Positions 8,955 to 18,919 of a DNA stretch of 64,000 nucleotides are shown here, one piece after another. The notes beneath the pieces were generated by a model. That model saw nothing but the letters and a program-made list of their open reading frames with translations. It had not been told where the DNA came from and ran no database searches. A program made the translations under genes and the position numbers. The stretch comes from Myxacorys chilensis ATA2-1-KO14 (GTDB lineage Bacteria > Cyanobacteriota > Cyanobacteriia > Leptolyngbyales > Leptolyngbyaceae), in contig JAHHHP010000015.1 in NCBI GenBank assembly GCA_019359275.1, positions 25,579-89,578 of the forward strand, read 5' to 3'. Each line of letters opens with the position of its first letter. The first letter of the stretch is position 1.

Positions 8955-9114
8955 GGTGGCTTCAGAAGTTGAGACGTTCGTAAGAAATGGTAAATGCTAT
9001 TTTACTTTCTTTTACTAGTATGACGAATCTCACGGGCAGATGGCTGCAAATCGAATGTGCACTCGGTTGTTCCAAATGCAAAAATGATAAAAGTGTTTCA
9101 CTGACGTAACCCTC

Positions 9115-9936
9115 GTGACCCTGCAAGCCTCTTCCTCAACGCGATCGCGCAAATCTTCTCTGGCAACGCTTTGGTCAGATAGTCTCACCGTATTTTGGGG
9201 CGATTGGCTCGATCTGCGAGTCAGACTGGTGCAAGTCGCCGCTTCAGGACTTATTTCTCCCTTAATTTATATCTTGGCGTTTGGTTTAGGATTGGGCAGC
9301 ACTCTCGATTCGGTTGCAAAACCAACGGCAGGAGACACCTATCTACAATTTATTTTGCCAGGAATGGTGGCGCTCTCATCAATGGTAATCAGCTTTGGCG
9401 GAACGACGTTTTCGATTTGCGGCGATCGCTTGTTCACTAAAACCTTTGAAGAAATGCTGCTGATGCCCGTTCACCCGTTAGCACTGCACTTGGGCAAAAT
9501 GCTCGCGGGAATTGTGCGGGGAATGCTGACGGCTGGGTCGGTGATTCTGGTGGCGGTTCTAGTGACAGGAAAAATTTGGAGCTTTCTCAATCCATTATTT
9601 CTATTAGTTCTGATTCTCAACTGTGCTGTTTTTGCTGGATTAGGTGTGTTAGTTGGCTTGAACGTAAAGTCTCTCGAAAGCGTTGGAATCTACAATAATT
9701 TTCTAATTGTTCCAATGTCATTTTTAGGCGGGACATTTTTCGACGTGGCAAATCTTCCGATTGCTCTAAAAGCGATCGTCTATCTATTGCCTTTGACCTA
9801 TACCAGCCTAGGACTAAGAGCCGCTGCTTACCTTCCGGTTGCGCAGTTTCCTTGGTTCGCGATTCCAGTTTTGTTGATTATGGCGATCGCAGTTTCAGCC
9901 GTAGGTGCATATCAGTTCTCTCATTTACAAGATTAA
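9115..9936 (+). CDS. ABC-2 type transporter permease, 273 residues
   Basis: Membrane subunit of an ABC exporter. It starts at a GTG (9115). Six hydrophobic segments are spread over residues 40-268, with the conserved region VPMSFLGGTFFDVANLPIAL (about 200-219) and a ICGDRLFTKTFEEMLLMPVH block between helices, both typical of the NodJ/ABC2_membrane family. No ATPase subunit lies beside it, so the partner must be encoded elsewhere. Cargo is unknown; NodJ-like permeases export polysaccharides, lipids or drugs. Confidence 0.88.
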   Translation: MTLQASSSTRSRKSSLATLWSDSLTVFWGDWLDLRVRLVQVAASGLISPLIYILAFGLGLGSTLDSVAKPTAGDTYLQFILPGMVALSSMVISFGGTTFSICGDRLFTKTFEEMLLMPVHPLALHLGKMLAGIVRGMLTAGSVILVAVLVTGKIWSFLNPLFLLVLILNCAVFAGLGVLVGLNVKSLESVGIYNNFLIVPMSFLGGTFFDVANLPIALKAIVYLLPLTYTSLGLRAAAYLPVAQFPWFAIPVLLIMAIAVSAVGAYQFSHLQD

Positions 9937-9957
9937 CGAGAAGACTAATTTTTACGT

Positions 9958-10872
9958 TCAAGCTATCAGCGGATCGATCGTTTCCACTACCGATTGTGCT
10001 AGCGCGTTAAAATCATATCCGCCTTCCAGTCCAAAAACAATTCGCTCAGTGATCGTCAAGCAATACTTTGTAAACACACCATAGTCTTTCGGCTTCAACG
10101 AAATTCCGGCTAACGGGTCGTCGTGGTTGGCGTCATATCCTGCACTCACTAACAGCACATCGGGCTGAAATCCCGTTAAAAACGGCATAATCTTTTGTTC
10201 AAACAACGGCTGGTAATCCTCAATTGTGCTGCCTGATCGCATCGGCAGATTCAGCACATTATTGTGCAGCCCTCGTTCCGTCGCCCGCCCCGTTCCCGGA
10301 TATTGGGGCGACTCATGAATCGAGCAAAATCGAATGTTGGGATTGTTCTCTACGATCGCTTGAGTTCCGTTACCATGATGCACATCCCAATCGAGAATTG
10401 CGACTCGTTCTGCGCCATTATCTAACGCATATTGAGCTGCGATCGCGGCATTGCTAAACAAACAAAATCCCATGCCGATTCCTGACACGGCATGATGTCC
10501 TGGCGGACGCGCTAAAGCAAAACAAGGTTCTCCGCTTTGCAAGGCATGATCCACCCCATCGATCCAAGCATTGACCGCGAGCATCGCCACCTCAAAACTG
10601 CGCGGCGACACCGGAGTATCACTGTCGATGTGTCCGCCGCCTTGCTCAGCTAACTGACGCAGTGCTGTCACATAGCGTGGACTGTGAGTTTTCTGGATCA
10701 ACGGTAGCGGCGATCGCGCTTCAATGGAGGTTGGGGTGCGCCAGTCTAGTTGGTCTGCCCAAGGCGCAGACTGAAGTGCGGTTTGAATCGCGGTTAAACG
10801 TCCTGGTTTTTCAGGATGGAGAATGCCGGTATCGTGGAGCAGAAACTCGTCGGAGTAAATGATGGGTATCAT
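9958..10872 (-). CDS. Histone deacetylase family protein (class II-like), 304 residues
   Basis: Zn-dependent deacetylase of the HDAC/AcuC/acetylpolyamine amidohydrolase superfamily. I place the start at the ATG at 10872 (MIPIIYSDEFLLHDTGILHP), because the 46 residues upstream in the open frame do not look like this family. The core motifs are present: RPPGHHAVSGIGMGFCLFSN with the catalytic His pair, the Zn ligands in AILDWDVHHGNGTQ, SAGYDANHDDPL with the second metal Asp, and the substrate-pocket GLEGGYDFNAL with a final Gly-Gly-Tyr. Bacterial members act on acetylated small molecules or on lysines of metabolic enzymes. The gene is monocistronic and converges on the ABC permease. Confidence 0.92.
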   Translation of the reverse strand: MIPIIYSDEFLLHDTGILHPEKPGRLTAIQTALQSAPWADQLDWRTPTSIEARSPLPLIQKTHSPRYVTALRQLAEQGGGHIDSDTPVSPRSFEVAMLAVNAWIDGVDHALQSGEPCFALARPPGHHAVSGIGMGFCLFSNAAIAAQYALDNGAERVAILDWDVHHGNGTQAIVENNPNIRFCSIHESPQYPGTGRATERGLHNNVLNLPMRSGSTIEDYQPLFEQKIMPFLTGFQPDVLLVSAGYDANHDDPLAGISLKPKDYGVFTKYCLTITERIVFGLEGGYDFNALAQSVVETIDPLIA

Positions 10873-11158
10873 GGACAGTGAGGTGCGATCGCGCTCTGAA
10901 ATTACAGCAATTACAGCATAGGTAACTTTAACTATGCCATCCCCTCTTTGAGGACAACGCTTTATTCCCTTATCACAAGGCTGATTTCTGCACACAGTCA
11001 GCATCTTCACTCCCCCGTCAATGCCTCATTCTGTGCGCTCTTCAGCCCCCTCAACGTCCATGAAAATATGATAAAATTTAGACAATATTGAACCTAGCGA
11101 GTATACTTTCTAGGCTTTATTCTGCTGACAGGCTTGCACTGACATTTCGGAGTATTCT

Positions 11159-13756
11159 ATGACCTTCTCCCAAGACCCGCCTCAAGATCGGATTATTCCA
11201 ACCGACTTACGCAACGAAATGCAGCGGTCTTACCTGGAATACGCCATGAGCGTGATTGTGGGGCGGGCACTTCCAGACGCGAGAGACGGCTTAAAACCCG
11301 TCCATCGTCGCATTCTTTACGCCATGCATGAACTGGGTCTCACCCACGATCGCCCCTTCAGAAAGTCGGCTCGTGTCGTCGGGGATGTGTTGGGTAAATA
11401 CCATCCCCACGGTGATACCTCGATCTACGATGCGCTAGTGCGGATGGCTCAAGATTTCTCGATGCGAGCGCCGCTGGTGGACGGACATGGAAACTTCGGC
11501 TCCGTCGATAACGATCCGCCTGCCGCCATGCGATACACCGAGTCGCGACTAACTTCCCTGACGACGACCGCACTGCTACAAGACATCGAAGCCGAAACGG
11601 TCGACTTTGGCGATAACTTTGACGGATCGCAACAAGAGCCGCTGGTGTTGCCTGCCCGGGTACCGCAACTGTTGCTGAATGGCTCATCCGGCATCGCGGT
11701 GGGAATGGCAACCAACATTCCTCCCCACAACTTGGGAGAATTAATTGACGGTCTGATGGCATTAATTCAAAATCCGGACATCACCGATTTGGAGTTAATG
11801 CAATACATTCCGGGTCCTGACTTTCCGACTGGAGGACAGATTCTCGGACGCACCGGCATTCGAGAAGCTTACACGACAGGTCGCGGCTCGATTACGATGC
11901 GCGGTGTATGTTCGATTGAAACGATCGAGCATCGAGGACGCCCCGATCGCGATGCCATCATCGTCACCGAACTGCCTTACCAAACTAACAAAGCGGCGTT
12001 GATCGAACGGATTGCAGAACTCGTGAACGATCGCAAGATCGACGGCATTTCCGATGTGCGCGATGAGAGCGATCGCGACGGAATGCGAATTGTGATCGAG
12101 CTGCGGCGCGATGCTTACGCGCGAGTTGTGCTGAACAACCTCTACAAGCAAACGCCCCTGCAAGCTAACTTTGGGGCAAACATGCTGGCACTCGTCAACG
12201 GCGAACCGCAACTGCTTACCCTGAAGCAATTCCTCAGCGTCTTTCTCGATTTTCGGATTGAAGCGATTACTCGGCGCACTCGCTATCAGCTTCGTAAAGC
12301 CGAAGAACGCGATCACTTATTGCAAGGCTTGCTGATTGCTTTGACTAACATGGACGCGATCATTAACTTGATTCGTCATGCGGCAGATACGACAACGGCA
12401 AAGCAAGAACTTATTTCTACCTATGAACTTTCAGAAGCGCAAGCAGATGCCATTCTGCAAATGCAGTTGCGGCGTCTGACGGCACTCGAAGCGGATAAGA
12501 TTCAGCAAGAACACGACGCTTTGCAAGAGCAGATTGCTGACTTGCTCGACATTCTTGCCCGTCGAGAGCGAATTCTCGAAATCATCGCTACCGAAGTGAC
12601 GCAACTACGAGCATCGCATGCGACACCTCGCCGCACGGTGATTGAGCAGTCTGAAGATGAACTCGGCGATATTGATCTAATTGCCAACGAGAAATCTCTC
12701 ATTTTGATCACCGAGCAAGGTTATATCAAACGGATGCCCGTTGATTCGTTTGAGGCGCAGAGCCGAGCCACCAGAGGTAAAGCGGGAGCGCGAATGAAGG
12801 AAGATGATGTGGTTGAACACTTCATTACCTGTTGCGATCACAATAGCATTCTGTTCTTTAGCGATCGCGGCGTGGTCTACGCGCTGAAAGCCTACCAGAT
12901 TCCCATCGGGTCGCGCACCTCGCGGGGAACCCCGATCGTTCAACTGCTGCCGATTCCTCATGCTGAAAAACTCACGTCGGTGATTCCGGTTACAGAGTTT
13001 ACCGACGATGAATACCTGGTGATGCTAACGCAAAAAGGCTTCATTAAAAAGACGGCGCTTTCTGCTTTTGGCAACATTCGCTCCAACGGACTGATTGCGA
13101 TTTCTCTTGAAGAAGGCGATCAGTTGCGGTGGGTTCGTTTGGCGCGCGTCGATGACAGTATTATTATCGGTTCGACCTTGGGACGTTCGATTCACTTCCG
13201 CGTCAACCATGAGCAGTTGCGTCCGCTCGGTCGCGCCACCCGCGGAGTTAGAGCTATGAATCTTCGCAAGGGCGATAATCTGGTCGGGATGGCAATCTTA
13301 CCGAGCCAAGTGGTCGAAGATGTGGCTCAAGCAGAAGCCGCCGGACTGATCGATGATGCTGAAATCCCAGTAGAAGACAATACCGAACTTCCGCCTCAGT
13401 CAGGGCCGTGGGCGTTAGTGATCACCACGGGTGGACTGGGTAAGCGAGTTCCGGTGACTCAGTTCCGTTTACAAAAGCGGGCAGGCATGGGCATCATGGC
13501 AACAAAGTTCCGCAAAAAGGGCGATACGTTAGCGGCACTGCACATTGTGAATGAAGGCGATGAACTGATGCTAATCACCAATCGCGGGGTCATCATTCGC
13601 CAGTCGGTGAACGCCATTTCGTCTCAGTCTCGCGGAGCTACCGGAGTCCGGGTTCAGCGGTTGGATGAGAATGATGCGATCGCAGCGGTGGCACTCGTTC
13701 CGCCTTCTGTGGAAGTCGCTGTCCTTTCACCCAGCGCTAGTGATGAGGCAGAATAA
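11159..13756 (+). CDS. gyrA: DNA gyrase subunit A, 865 residues
   Basis: Type IIA topoisomerase breakage-reunion subunit. The N-terminal catalytic region carries the active-site Tyr at Y126 (AAMRYTES) and the quinolone-determining loop [19 protein letters not shown], with T87 and S88 where E. coli has S83 and A84. A coiled-coil arm follows (about 360-490). The C-terminal beta-pinwheel begins near 515 ([20 protein letters not shown]). The GyrA-box region reads [10 protein letters not shown] rather than the textbook QRRGGKG, so wrapping activity may differ and a ParC-like role cannot be fully excluded. The start has GGAG 7 nt upstream. Two hairpins with U-tracts follow. Confidence 0.93.
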   Translation: MTFSQDPPQDRIIPTDLRNEMQRSYLEYAMSVIVGRALPDARDGLKPVHRRILYAMHELGLTHDRPFRKSARVVGDVLGKYHPHGDTSIYDALVRMAQDFSMRAPLVDGHGNFGSVDNDPPAAMRYTESRLTSLTTTALLQDIEAETVDFGDNFDGSQQEPLVLPARVPQLLLNGSSGIAVGMATNIPPHNLGELIDGLMALIQNPDITDLELMQYIPGPDFPTGGQILGRTGIREAYTTGRGSITMRGVCSIETIEHRGRPDRDAIIVTELPYQTNKAALIERIAELVNDRKIDGISDVRDESDRDGMRIVIELRRDAYARVVLNNLYKQTPLQANFGANMLALVNGEPQLLTLKQFLSVFLDFRIEAITRRTRYQLRKAEERDHLLQGLLIALTNMDAIINLIRHAADTTTAKQELISTYELSEAQADAILQMQLRRLTALEADKIQQEHDALQEQIADLLDILARRERILEIIATEVTQLRASHATPRRTVIEQSEDELGDIDLIANEKSLILITEQGYIKRMPVDSFEAQSRATRGKAGARMKEDDVVEHFITCCDHNSILFFSDRGVVYALKAYQIPIGSRTSRGTPIVQLLPIPHAEKLTSVIPVTEFTDDEYLVMLTQKGFIKKTALSAFGNIRSNGLIAISLEEGDQLRWVRLARVDDSIIIGSTLGRSIHFRVNHEQLRPLGRATRGVRAMNLRKGDNLVGMAILPSQVVEDVAQAEAAGLIDDAEIPVEDNTELPPQSGPWALVITTGGLGKRVPVTQFRLQKRAGMGIMATKFRKKGDTLAALHIVNEGDELMLITNRGVIIRQSVNAISSQSRGATGVRVQRLDENDAIAAVALVPPSVEVAVLSPSASDEAE

Positions 13757-13758
13757 GT

Positions 13759-13807
13759 TGATTGGCAACGGTCAGTAAAACGGAAACCATTGCCAATCAG
13801 ATTTTTT
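13759..13807 (+). terminator. Rho-independent terminator of gyrA
   Basis: TGATTGGCAA (13759-13768) pairs with TTGCCAATCA (13790-13799), and ATTTTTT follows. It starts 3 bp after the gyrA stop. Confidence 0.85.
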
Positions 13808-13812
13808 CTACG

Positions 13813-13845
13813 ATCATGCATCAGTCCTTGATGCATGATTTTTTA
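13813..13845 (+). terminator. Second hairpin with U-tract after gyrA
   Basis: Perfect 11-bp stem ATCATGCATCA (13813-13823) / TGATGCATGAT (13829-13839) with a 5-nt loop, then TTTTTT. The T-run is on the plus side, so it backs up the first gyrA terminator. The end of this structure touches the stop of the convergent HEAT-repeat gene. Confidence 0.7.
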
Positions 13846-14580
13846 TGGCATGATTTCAGTGGAGTGGAGTTCGCCCAGTGACGCGGCAGCTTGAACTCTC
13901 ACATGAGAATCCGCATCTTGGCTTAACCGAGTCAGAAGGGCGATCGCGGCTTGGCGGTCATCTCCTTGTGTATTGGAAAGTAGCCCACCTAAAGTAGACG
14001 CGATCGCAACTCTTAATACGCTATCTGGATGTTGAACATACTCCGCTAAGTGCGCGATTTGATCTTTCTTTGACTGGTGGTCTAACTGAGTAATCTCTTG
14101 TAATACATCAGGCGCGTGGTGGGAGTGAGCCTGCTGCTCAAATTCAAGAGGATAATCCGGATAAAGATCAGGAATTGCAATCTTCTTAGGACTAACTGGA
14201 TCGACAACTTCTGAAAGGGTAAGAGAAGTAGCTAACGGAATGTCATACCCAAAATTCGCAGAGTCCGGCGTAGCATTTGATACGTTGCTAACAGATTCAT
14301 CATCAGAAGACGAGCCAGCTTCTACAGTTTCTGCATCAAATTTTGAACTTTCTCTACGTGTTGCCGGACGGATTTTAACAGATTCATCGTCAGAAGACGA
14401 GCCAGCTTCTACAGTTTCTGCATTAAATTTTGAACTTTCTTTACGTGTTGCCAAACGCACTGGAGTCCTTGTAGAACTGGGATGATTGTCATGGGAAACA
14501 AACTTATCTCGCGTTTTTAGAGCCGCCTCGATCGCTGCAAGAATCGCTACTAAACTTAGAATAATTAATGAAATACTCAT
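13843..14580 (-). CDS. Membrane-anchored HEAT-repeat protein with duplicated Ser/Asp-rich segment
   Basis: N-terminal transmembrane helix (SLIILSLVAILAAIEAAL, residues 3-20), then a disordered region, then HEAT/PBS-like helical repeats in the last 90 residues (LRVAIASTLGGLLS, HVRVQAAASLGELHS). The disordered region contains two copies of a 29-residue segment, ATRKESSKF.AETVEAGSSSDDESV, matching a 75-bp near-identical DNA duplication (14291-14365 and 14378-14452, offset 87 bp). HEAT repeats mediate protein binding. In cyanobacteria related repeats occur in phycobilin lyase-like proteins, but the lyase core is not seen here. The function is therefore unknown. Confidence 0.75.
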   Translation of the reverse strand: MSISLIILSLVAILAAIEAALKTRDKFVSHDNHPSSTRTPVRLATRKESSKFNAETVEAGSSSDDESVKIRPATRRESSKFDAETVEAGSSSDDESVSNVSNATPDSANFGYDIPLATSLTLSEVVDPVSPKKIAIPDLYPDYPLEFEQQAHSHHAPDVLQEITQLDHQSKKDQIAHLAEYVQHPDSVLRVAIASTLGGLLSNTQGDDRQAAIALLTRLSQDADSHVRVQAAASLGELHSTEIMP

Positions 14581-15062
14581 TTTTCTCTGTTACTTGTTAA
14601 TTCCGATACTTCTATTTCAGCATTAATAATTCGCTCAATTCATCTAACTTGTTATATAACTGCGTGAAAATGAGCATCCTGTGTGGGTGAAGCAGGTTTA
14701 GCCTAATTCTGGTGCTACTTACCTCCTTCTAAAGACTGTCTTTGCAACGGCAACAAATCATCAATTCAACTGATTCCAATTTCCCTTTTCGCTGCAAACT
14801 TTCTACTCAACAGTTTGCTGAAATTTTGTTGGTTAAACTTTCACATTTTCCTAGACTGTTTTACTATTTATAAAGGATGTATCACTATTCCAAATGGTTT
14901 GTAGTGTAAGTCTATTGCCTGCGGCTGATCAACTTTGAATCCGAGCCAGCAGATCGAGCACTTGCGTTAATTAGAGTGACTCAATAGATTGCTACAGTCC
15001 TGCTTTTGTATTGTTTTACTTCTTGTACTGTTTCACTTCGTTTAATAAACCCTGATCGTCCT
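14581..15062. other. AT-rich intergenic region between divergent genes
   Basis: No ORF with coding character. It must hold divergent promoters for the HEAT-repeat gene (minus) and the secreted protein (plus). It is notably AT-rich around 14750-14900, but I could not settle on specific -35/-10 boxes. Confidence 0.5.
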
Positions 15063-15677
15063 ATGAAATCTATGAGTTCCTGGCTCACGTCTTCTTCCCT
15101 GGTTGCGGGAGTTCTAGCTGCAATGGCTCCCGCCGTTGTTTTTGCACTGCCTGCTCGTCAATCGGCAACACAGCCAACTTTAGTTGCTCAAGCGCAATCA
15201 ACAAACTACCAGATTTATCAGAGTCCCCAGCTTGGGTTTAGAATTGCTTATCCCAAGGGCTACACCGTGGATACGAGTGATGTTAGCAAGGGATATCTAC
15301 GCTTTTCTCGTGATGCAAGCACGCTTCAAGCGAGTGCCGCTGAAACCTCAACGCAGGCTCAGCCCGGTGGTCAATCGGGTAGCATTGTGGCGTCTACCTT
15401 TGACAATCCGGGTGGCCTGTCCGCTCTCGAATGGGCACAGCAGAACGGCGAGAAATCGTTTTTTGAGACGGGACGGCAAAGCAACTATCAGAGCCGCAAG
15501 TTTGCTGGACAAAATGCGATCGCATATTCGTGGTGTGCGTCACAGTGTGGGGATAGCGTTGTTTTTCCCAGCCGCGATGGTAAGCGCATCATTGTCTTGA
15601 GTGCAGTCTACCAGTTGCCCGGAGACGCTGTGCGGTGGGAATTTCAAAACACGATTGGCAAGTTCCGTTTTAACTAG
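15063..15677 (+). CDS. Secreted hypothetical protein, 204 residues
   Basis: I chose the ATG at 15063; it begins MKSMSSWLTSSSLVAGVLAA and gives a good Sec signal peptide cut after VVFALPA (about residue 30). The frame extends upstream to 15006, but those 19 residues would spoil the signal. The mature part contains YQSPQLGFRIAYPKGY-type residues, resembling the start of PsbP-like or lipoprotein-associated periplasmic domains, and two Cys close together (WCASQCGDS) that may form a disulfide. No family is assigned with confidence. A hairpin follows the stop. Confidence 0.7.
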   Translation: MKSMSSWLTSSSLVAGVLAAMAPAVVFALPARQSATQPTLVAQAQSTNYQIYQSPQLGFRIAYPKGYTVDTSDVSKGYLRFSRDASTLQASAAETSTQAQPGGQSGSIVASTFDNPGGLSALEWAQQNGEKSFFETGRQSNYQSRKFAGQNAIAYSWCASQCGDSVVFPSRDGKRIIVLSAVYQLPGDAVRWEFQNTIGKFRFN

Positions 15678-15693
15678 TTGTCTATTTCTAGAA

Positions 15694-15726
15694 AGATCTC
15701 CGATTTCCTGAAGAAATCGGAGATCT
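15694..15726. terminator. Perfect 14-bp hairpin between convergent genes
   Basis: AGATCTCCGATTTC (15694-15707), loop CTGAA, GAAATCGGAGATCT (15713-15726). There is no clean U-tract, but its position 17 bp after a stop and 21 bp before the convergent stop suggests termination or 3'-end protection. Confidence 0.6.
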
Positions 15727-15746
15727 CAATATGCTGCATTTTAGGT

Positions 15747-16067
15747 TTACAAGTCCTGCGGAACCTTTAGCAACTCCTGTTCCAGGTCTGGATACTTCTC
15801 TGTTTGTTTTATGAACCCATTGGTTGGGTCTGAGTACTCCTTTGTTGCGTTGAAGTACTCCTTTGTTACGTTGGAGTACTCCTTTGCTAGATCTGAGTAC
15901 CCCTTTGTTGCATCAGAGTACTGCTTCGCTGCAAACGAGTACTCCTTTGTTGCATTGAAGTACTCGTTTGCTAGATCTGAGAACTCCTTCATTGCAAACG
16001 AGTACTCCTTCGTTGCATTGGAGTACTCGTTTGCTAGATCTGAGAACTCCTTTTCTGGATTTAGCAC
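15747..16067 (-). CDS. Heptad-repeat protein, 106 residues (possible coiled coil)
   Basis: GTG start at 16067, 7 bp after the stop of the small membrane protein at 16075, suggesting a two-gene operon. The protein is almost entirely a 7-residue repeat of the type KEYSNAT / KEFSDLAN, encoded by eleven 21-bp units (15832-16062). Aromatic residues recur every seventh position, which would put a Tyr/Phe stripe along a helix. The C-terminus (NGFIKQTEKYPDLEQELLKV) is unique. The opposite strand is also open over the array, so the coding claim rests on the operon position, the unique ends and the absence of stops. It could be a non-coding minisatellite. Confidence 0.45.
   Translation of the reverse strand: MLNPEKEFSDLANEYSNATKEYSFAMKEFSDLANEYFNATKEYSFAAKQYSDATKGYSDLAKEYSNVTKEYFNATKEYSDPTNGFIKQTEKYPDLEQELLKVPQDL
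15832..16062. repeat. Second minisatellite: eleven 21-bp tandem units
   Basis: Units start at 15832 and repeat exactly every 21 bp, of the type GAGTACTCCTTTGTTGCATT plus one base. Variants end in AGATCT or GCAAAC, alternating in a higher-order pattern of about three units. The unit sequence is unrelated to the array at 1807 but shares its period. Confidence 0.9.
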
Positions 16068-16074
16068 TGTTGAT

Positions 16075-16284
16075 TTACTTCCCAGGCTTTAGAAACAGCC
16101 ACCCCACAAAGAAGAATGAAGCTGTAAACAGTTGAGTGATATCAAGAGCAGAGAGATATCCATCCATGAGTGCCGCGATCGCGCGATCGGCAAGACCAAA
16201 CAGCCACGAAGAAATGCCCAAGAACCAAATGCCATTCTTAAGGTTAAACAGAAACGAGAGTAGCTCAGTCGGTGGACGAGTCAT
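16075..16284 (-). CDS. Small hypothetical membrane protein, 69 residues
   Basis: Begins MTRPPTELLSFLFNLKNGIW. It has a hydrophobic segment at about 18-35 and another at about 50-65 (TQLFTASFFFVGWLFLKPGK). No motif is recognised. It precedes the heptad-repeat ORF by 7 bp and may tether it to the membrane (inference from adjacency only). Confidence 0.55.
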   Translation of the reverse strand: MTRPPTELLSFLFNLKNGIWFLGISSWLFGLADRAIAALMDGYLSALDITQLFTASFFFVGWLFLKPGK

Positions 16285-16530
16285 AAGTAGCGCCTTGGTC
16301 GAGAACCTCTATCTATATTAAGAAATATCTAATTTACTTGCCATAATTGCCTTGATGTACATCCATCTTGCCTGACCTCTCACGGCAAAGATGTTTTTAC
16401 CGAACATTAGGAACTCTTGCTATGGGTGTATAGGTTGTGGTTCTGTGAATTGGTATGAGTAATATTGAATGTCGTCCCAAAGGGTGGATGAGATTTGCCA
16501 ATTCTATTAATCATTGGTTGATACGCCAGA

Positions 16531-18132
16531 ATGTCTTACGCTATTGATTTTGGAACCAGTAACACCGTCATTACTCGTTGGAATCGAGCCACTCAACAGC
16601 CTGAAACCTTGGCACTGCCCAATATTTCTGTGCGCCAGGGGCAAAACCCGCCTCTGATTCCCAGCTTGGCGTATCTTGAAAATGCTGCAACTCCAAAAAT
16701 CGTCGTTGGGCAAGCGGTACGCGATCGCGCCTTAGATGTCACCTCAGATGCCCGATTCTTCCGCAATTTCAAACGTGGCATTGGCACGAGTATTCAAGGC
16801 TTCTTACCAGAATTAGATGGACGCACCATCACCTTTGAGCAAGTCGGAGAATGGTTTCTGACCGAAATCATCAATCAACTCAAAGCGAGCGATCCAGAAG
16901 TGACGGATTCGCTCACGTTCACCGTGCCAGTCGATAGTTTTGAAGCGTATCGGCTTTGGCTGGGTCGGGTGTCTGAGGCGCTGAATATCAATCAAGTCAG
17001 AATGATCGATGAGCCAACGGCGGCAGCATTGGGCTATGGCTTAGCCGATCGCGAAATTCTGTTGGTGATCGACTTTGGCGGCGGAACCTTGGACCTGTCG
17101 CTCGTCCAGCTTGATGGGAGCGAAACCACCTCATCGAAACCCCTCGGATTTATTCTCAAGTGGGGACAGAAATCGTTTGCCGAACAATCGGGACAGAAGC
17201 CAAAGATTGCGAGAGTGTTGGCAAAAGCAGGGCAAAATTTAGGCGGCTCTGACCTGGATAATTGGCTCGTCGATCACTTTGTCGAAACTCAAGGACTTGC
17301 CGCAACGCCGCTCACCACGCGATTAGCTGAACGACTGAAGATTCAGCTTTCTCTGCAAGCGCAAGCCCAAGAAGTGTATTTCAACGACGAAACATTTGAT
17401 AGCTACGATTTGTCGATCAGCCGCGATCGCTTTGAGCAAATTCTCCAAGACCACCAATTTTTTGACCGTCTCGACACAGCCATGGAGCAAGTGCTTCAGC
17501 AGGCACGGCGGCAAGGATTATCGGTTAGCGATATTGATGCAGTCTTGTTGGTTGGCGGCACCGTGCAAATTCCTGCCGTGCAGACGTGGGTAAAGCAGTA
17601 TTTCGATGCGTCTAAGATTCGCTGCGAAAAGCCCTTTGAAGCGATCGCGCAAGGAGCGCTGCAACTGAGTCAAGGCGTGGAGTTAAAAGACTTTCTCTAC
17701 CACGGCTACGGCATCCGCTACTGGGATCGACGGCAGAAGGGGCACAATTGGCATCCCCTGATCAAACCAGGGCAGCCTTACCCAATGGGCAACTCAGTCG
17801 AGTTAGTCTTAGGCGCATCAGTGGACAATCAGCCCAGTATTGAACTGATTGTGGGAGAACTGGGCACTGAAACGGTGCAAACCGAGGTCTATTTTGACGG
17901 CGATCGCTTGATCACGCGCAATTTATCCAGTGGTCAAACTTCGGTACAACCCTTAAATGATCGAGAAGGGGCACGCGCGATCGCAGAGCTTGATCCGCCC
18001 GGAGTGCCGGGTAGCGATCGGATCAAAGTCCAGTTTCAGGTCGATGAGCACCGCTTTTTGCGAATCACGGTTGAAGATTTGCTCACCGCTCGCACCTTAG
18101 TTGAAGACCAATCCGTTGTGCAGTTGAGTTGA
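16531..18132 (+). CDS. Hsp70/DnaK-like chaperone protein, 533 residues
   Basis: Actin-like ATPase of the Hsp70 family. The phosphate-1 loop AIDFGTSNTVITRWN (4-18), DEPTAAALGYG (about 170) and VIDFGGGTLDLSLV (about 184) are clear, as is the adenosine motif VLLVGGTVQIPAVQTWV (about 340). The substrate-binding region is short and divergent compared with true DnaK (about 640 residues), and the C-terminal lid is missing. It is therefore one of the non-canonical cyanobacterial Hsp70 homologues with specialised clients. It is monocistronic; no DnaJ or GrpE gene is adjacent. Confidence 0.9.
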   Translation: MSYAIDFGTSNTVITRWNRATQQPETLALPNISVRQGQNPPLIPSLAYLENAATPKIVVGQAVRDRALDVTSDARFFRNFKRGIGTSIQGFLPELDGRTITFEQVGEWFLTEIINQLKASDPEVTDSLTFTVPVDSFEAYRLWLGRVSEALNINQVRMIDEPTAAALGYGLADREILLVIDFGGGTLDLSLVQLDGSETTSSKPLGFILKWGQKSFAEQSGQKPKIARVLAKAGQNLGGSDLDNWLVDHFVETQGLAATPLTTRLAERLKIQLSLQAQAQEVYFNDETFDSYDLSISRDRFEQILQDHQFFDRLDTAMEQVLQQARRQGLSVSDIDAVLLVGGTVQIPAVQTWVKQYFDASKIRCEKPFEAIAQGALQLSQGVELKDFLYHGYGIRYWDRRQKGHNWHPLIKPGQPYPMGNSVELVLGASVDNQPSIELIVGELGTETVQTEVYFDGDRLITRNLSSGQTSVQPLNDREGARAIAELDPPGVPGSDRIKVQFQVDEHRFLRITVEDLLTARTLVEDQSVVQLS

Positions 18133-18370
18133 CTTCAGAGCTTGCACTTCTTGTAGTAAACCGCAGTGAAGCAGCAAAATTAAAACTGGGACAGGTGAAG
18201 GATATCCAGTAGCGTTTACAGAGCTAGAGTCGAAATTGTTACTCTCGCTACACAAATCGTTCAAATCTCTACAATGTCTCTACAATAAAATCTCTACAAT
18301 AAACGGTGACTGCTACTCCAGGAGCAGCTTCATCCGTCAAAATTTTTGCTCGTCTTTGTTAAAAAACGCT

Positions 18371-18919
18371 ATGTCCACTTCTTTTCAGGCTGAACCATCA
18401 ATCCAGGATCTCAACATTTCCCTGGAACGCGACCTCTTTTTGCGCACATTAATTCGAGAGCTAGCGGGTACGTTGCAGGATGTCATTGGTTTAGAAGAAG
18501 CCTCCGGGTTTATTAGTGTGGTTGGTCAAACCATGGGAAGGCAGATTGACCAGGACTATAAAGCTGCTTTAAAAGTATCCAATTTAACACCAGAGCAAGT
18601 TACTGATGTCCTCGTGGATTTGAAAAAGCGAATTCAGGGCGACTTTTTTGTCATTGAGCAGACGGATGAAAAGATTGTTTTTGGGAACCGCGCTTGCCCG
18701 TTTGCCGAGAAAGTTGCCGATCAACCTGCCCTGTGTATGATGACCTCAAACGTGTTCGGCTTCATTGCTGCTGAGAATCTCGGCTATGCCAAAGTAGAAC
18801 TGCAAGAGACGATCGCGATGGGTGCTTCGGCATGCAGAGTCGTGATCTACTTAAAGCCAACTCCAGAGGCAGAAGAAAGCCACGGATACGAATACTTCAA
18901 AGGAGAAAATGAGGATTGA
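18371..18919 (+). CDS. Methanogen_OD1-like sensor domain protein, 182 residues
   Basis: I place the start at the ATG at 18371 ([17 protein letters not shown]); the 45 residues open upstream are not protein-like. The C-terminal half has the Cys-rich pattern [11 protein letters not shown] ... [19 protein letters not shown] ... [12 protein letters not shown] associate this with the methanogen-output/V4R-type ligand-binding domain found beside signalling proteins. The stop overlaps the TTG start of the following hybrid kinase (18916), implying coupled translation and a stoichiometric partnership. The four Cys could bind a metal or cofactor, making this a redox or gas-sensing input (inference). 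Confidence 0.72.
   Translation: MSTSFQAEPSIQDLNISLERDLFLRTLIRELAGTLQDVIGLEEASGFISVVGQTMGRQIDQDYKAALKVSNLTPEQVTDVLVDLKKRIQGDFFVIEQTDEKIVFGNRACPFAEKVADQPALCMMTSNVFGFIAAENLGYAKVELQETIAMGASACRVVIYLKPTPEAEESHGYEYFKGENED

Noticed and set aside
8742..8972. Plus-strand frame rich in Val/Ile over the DUF3172 gene start
   Set aside because: Shadow of the charged repeat region of the real minus-strand gene.
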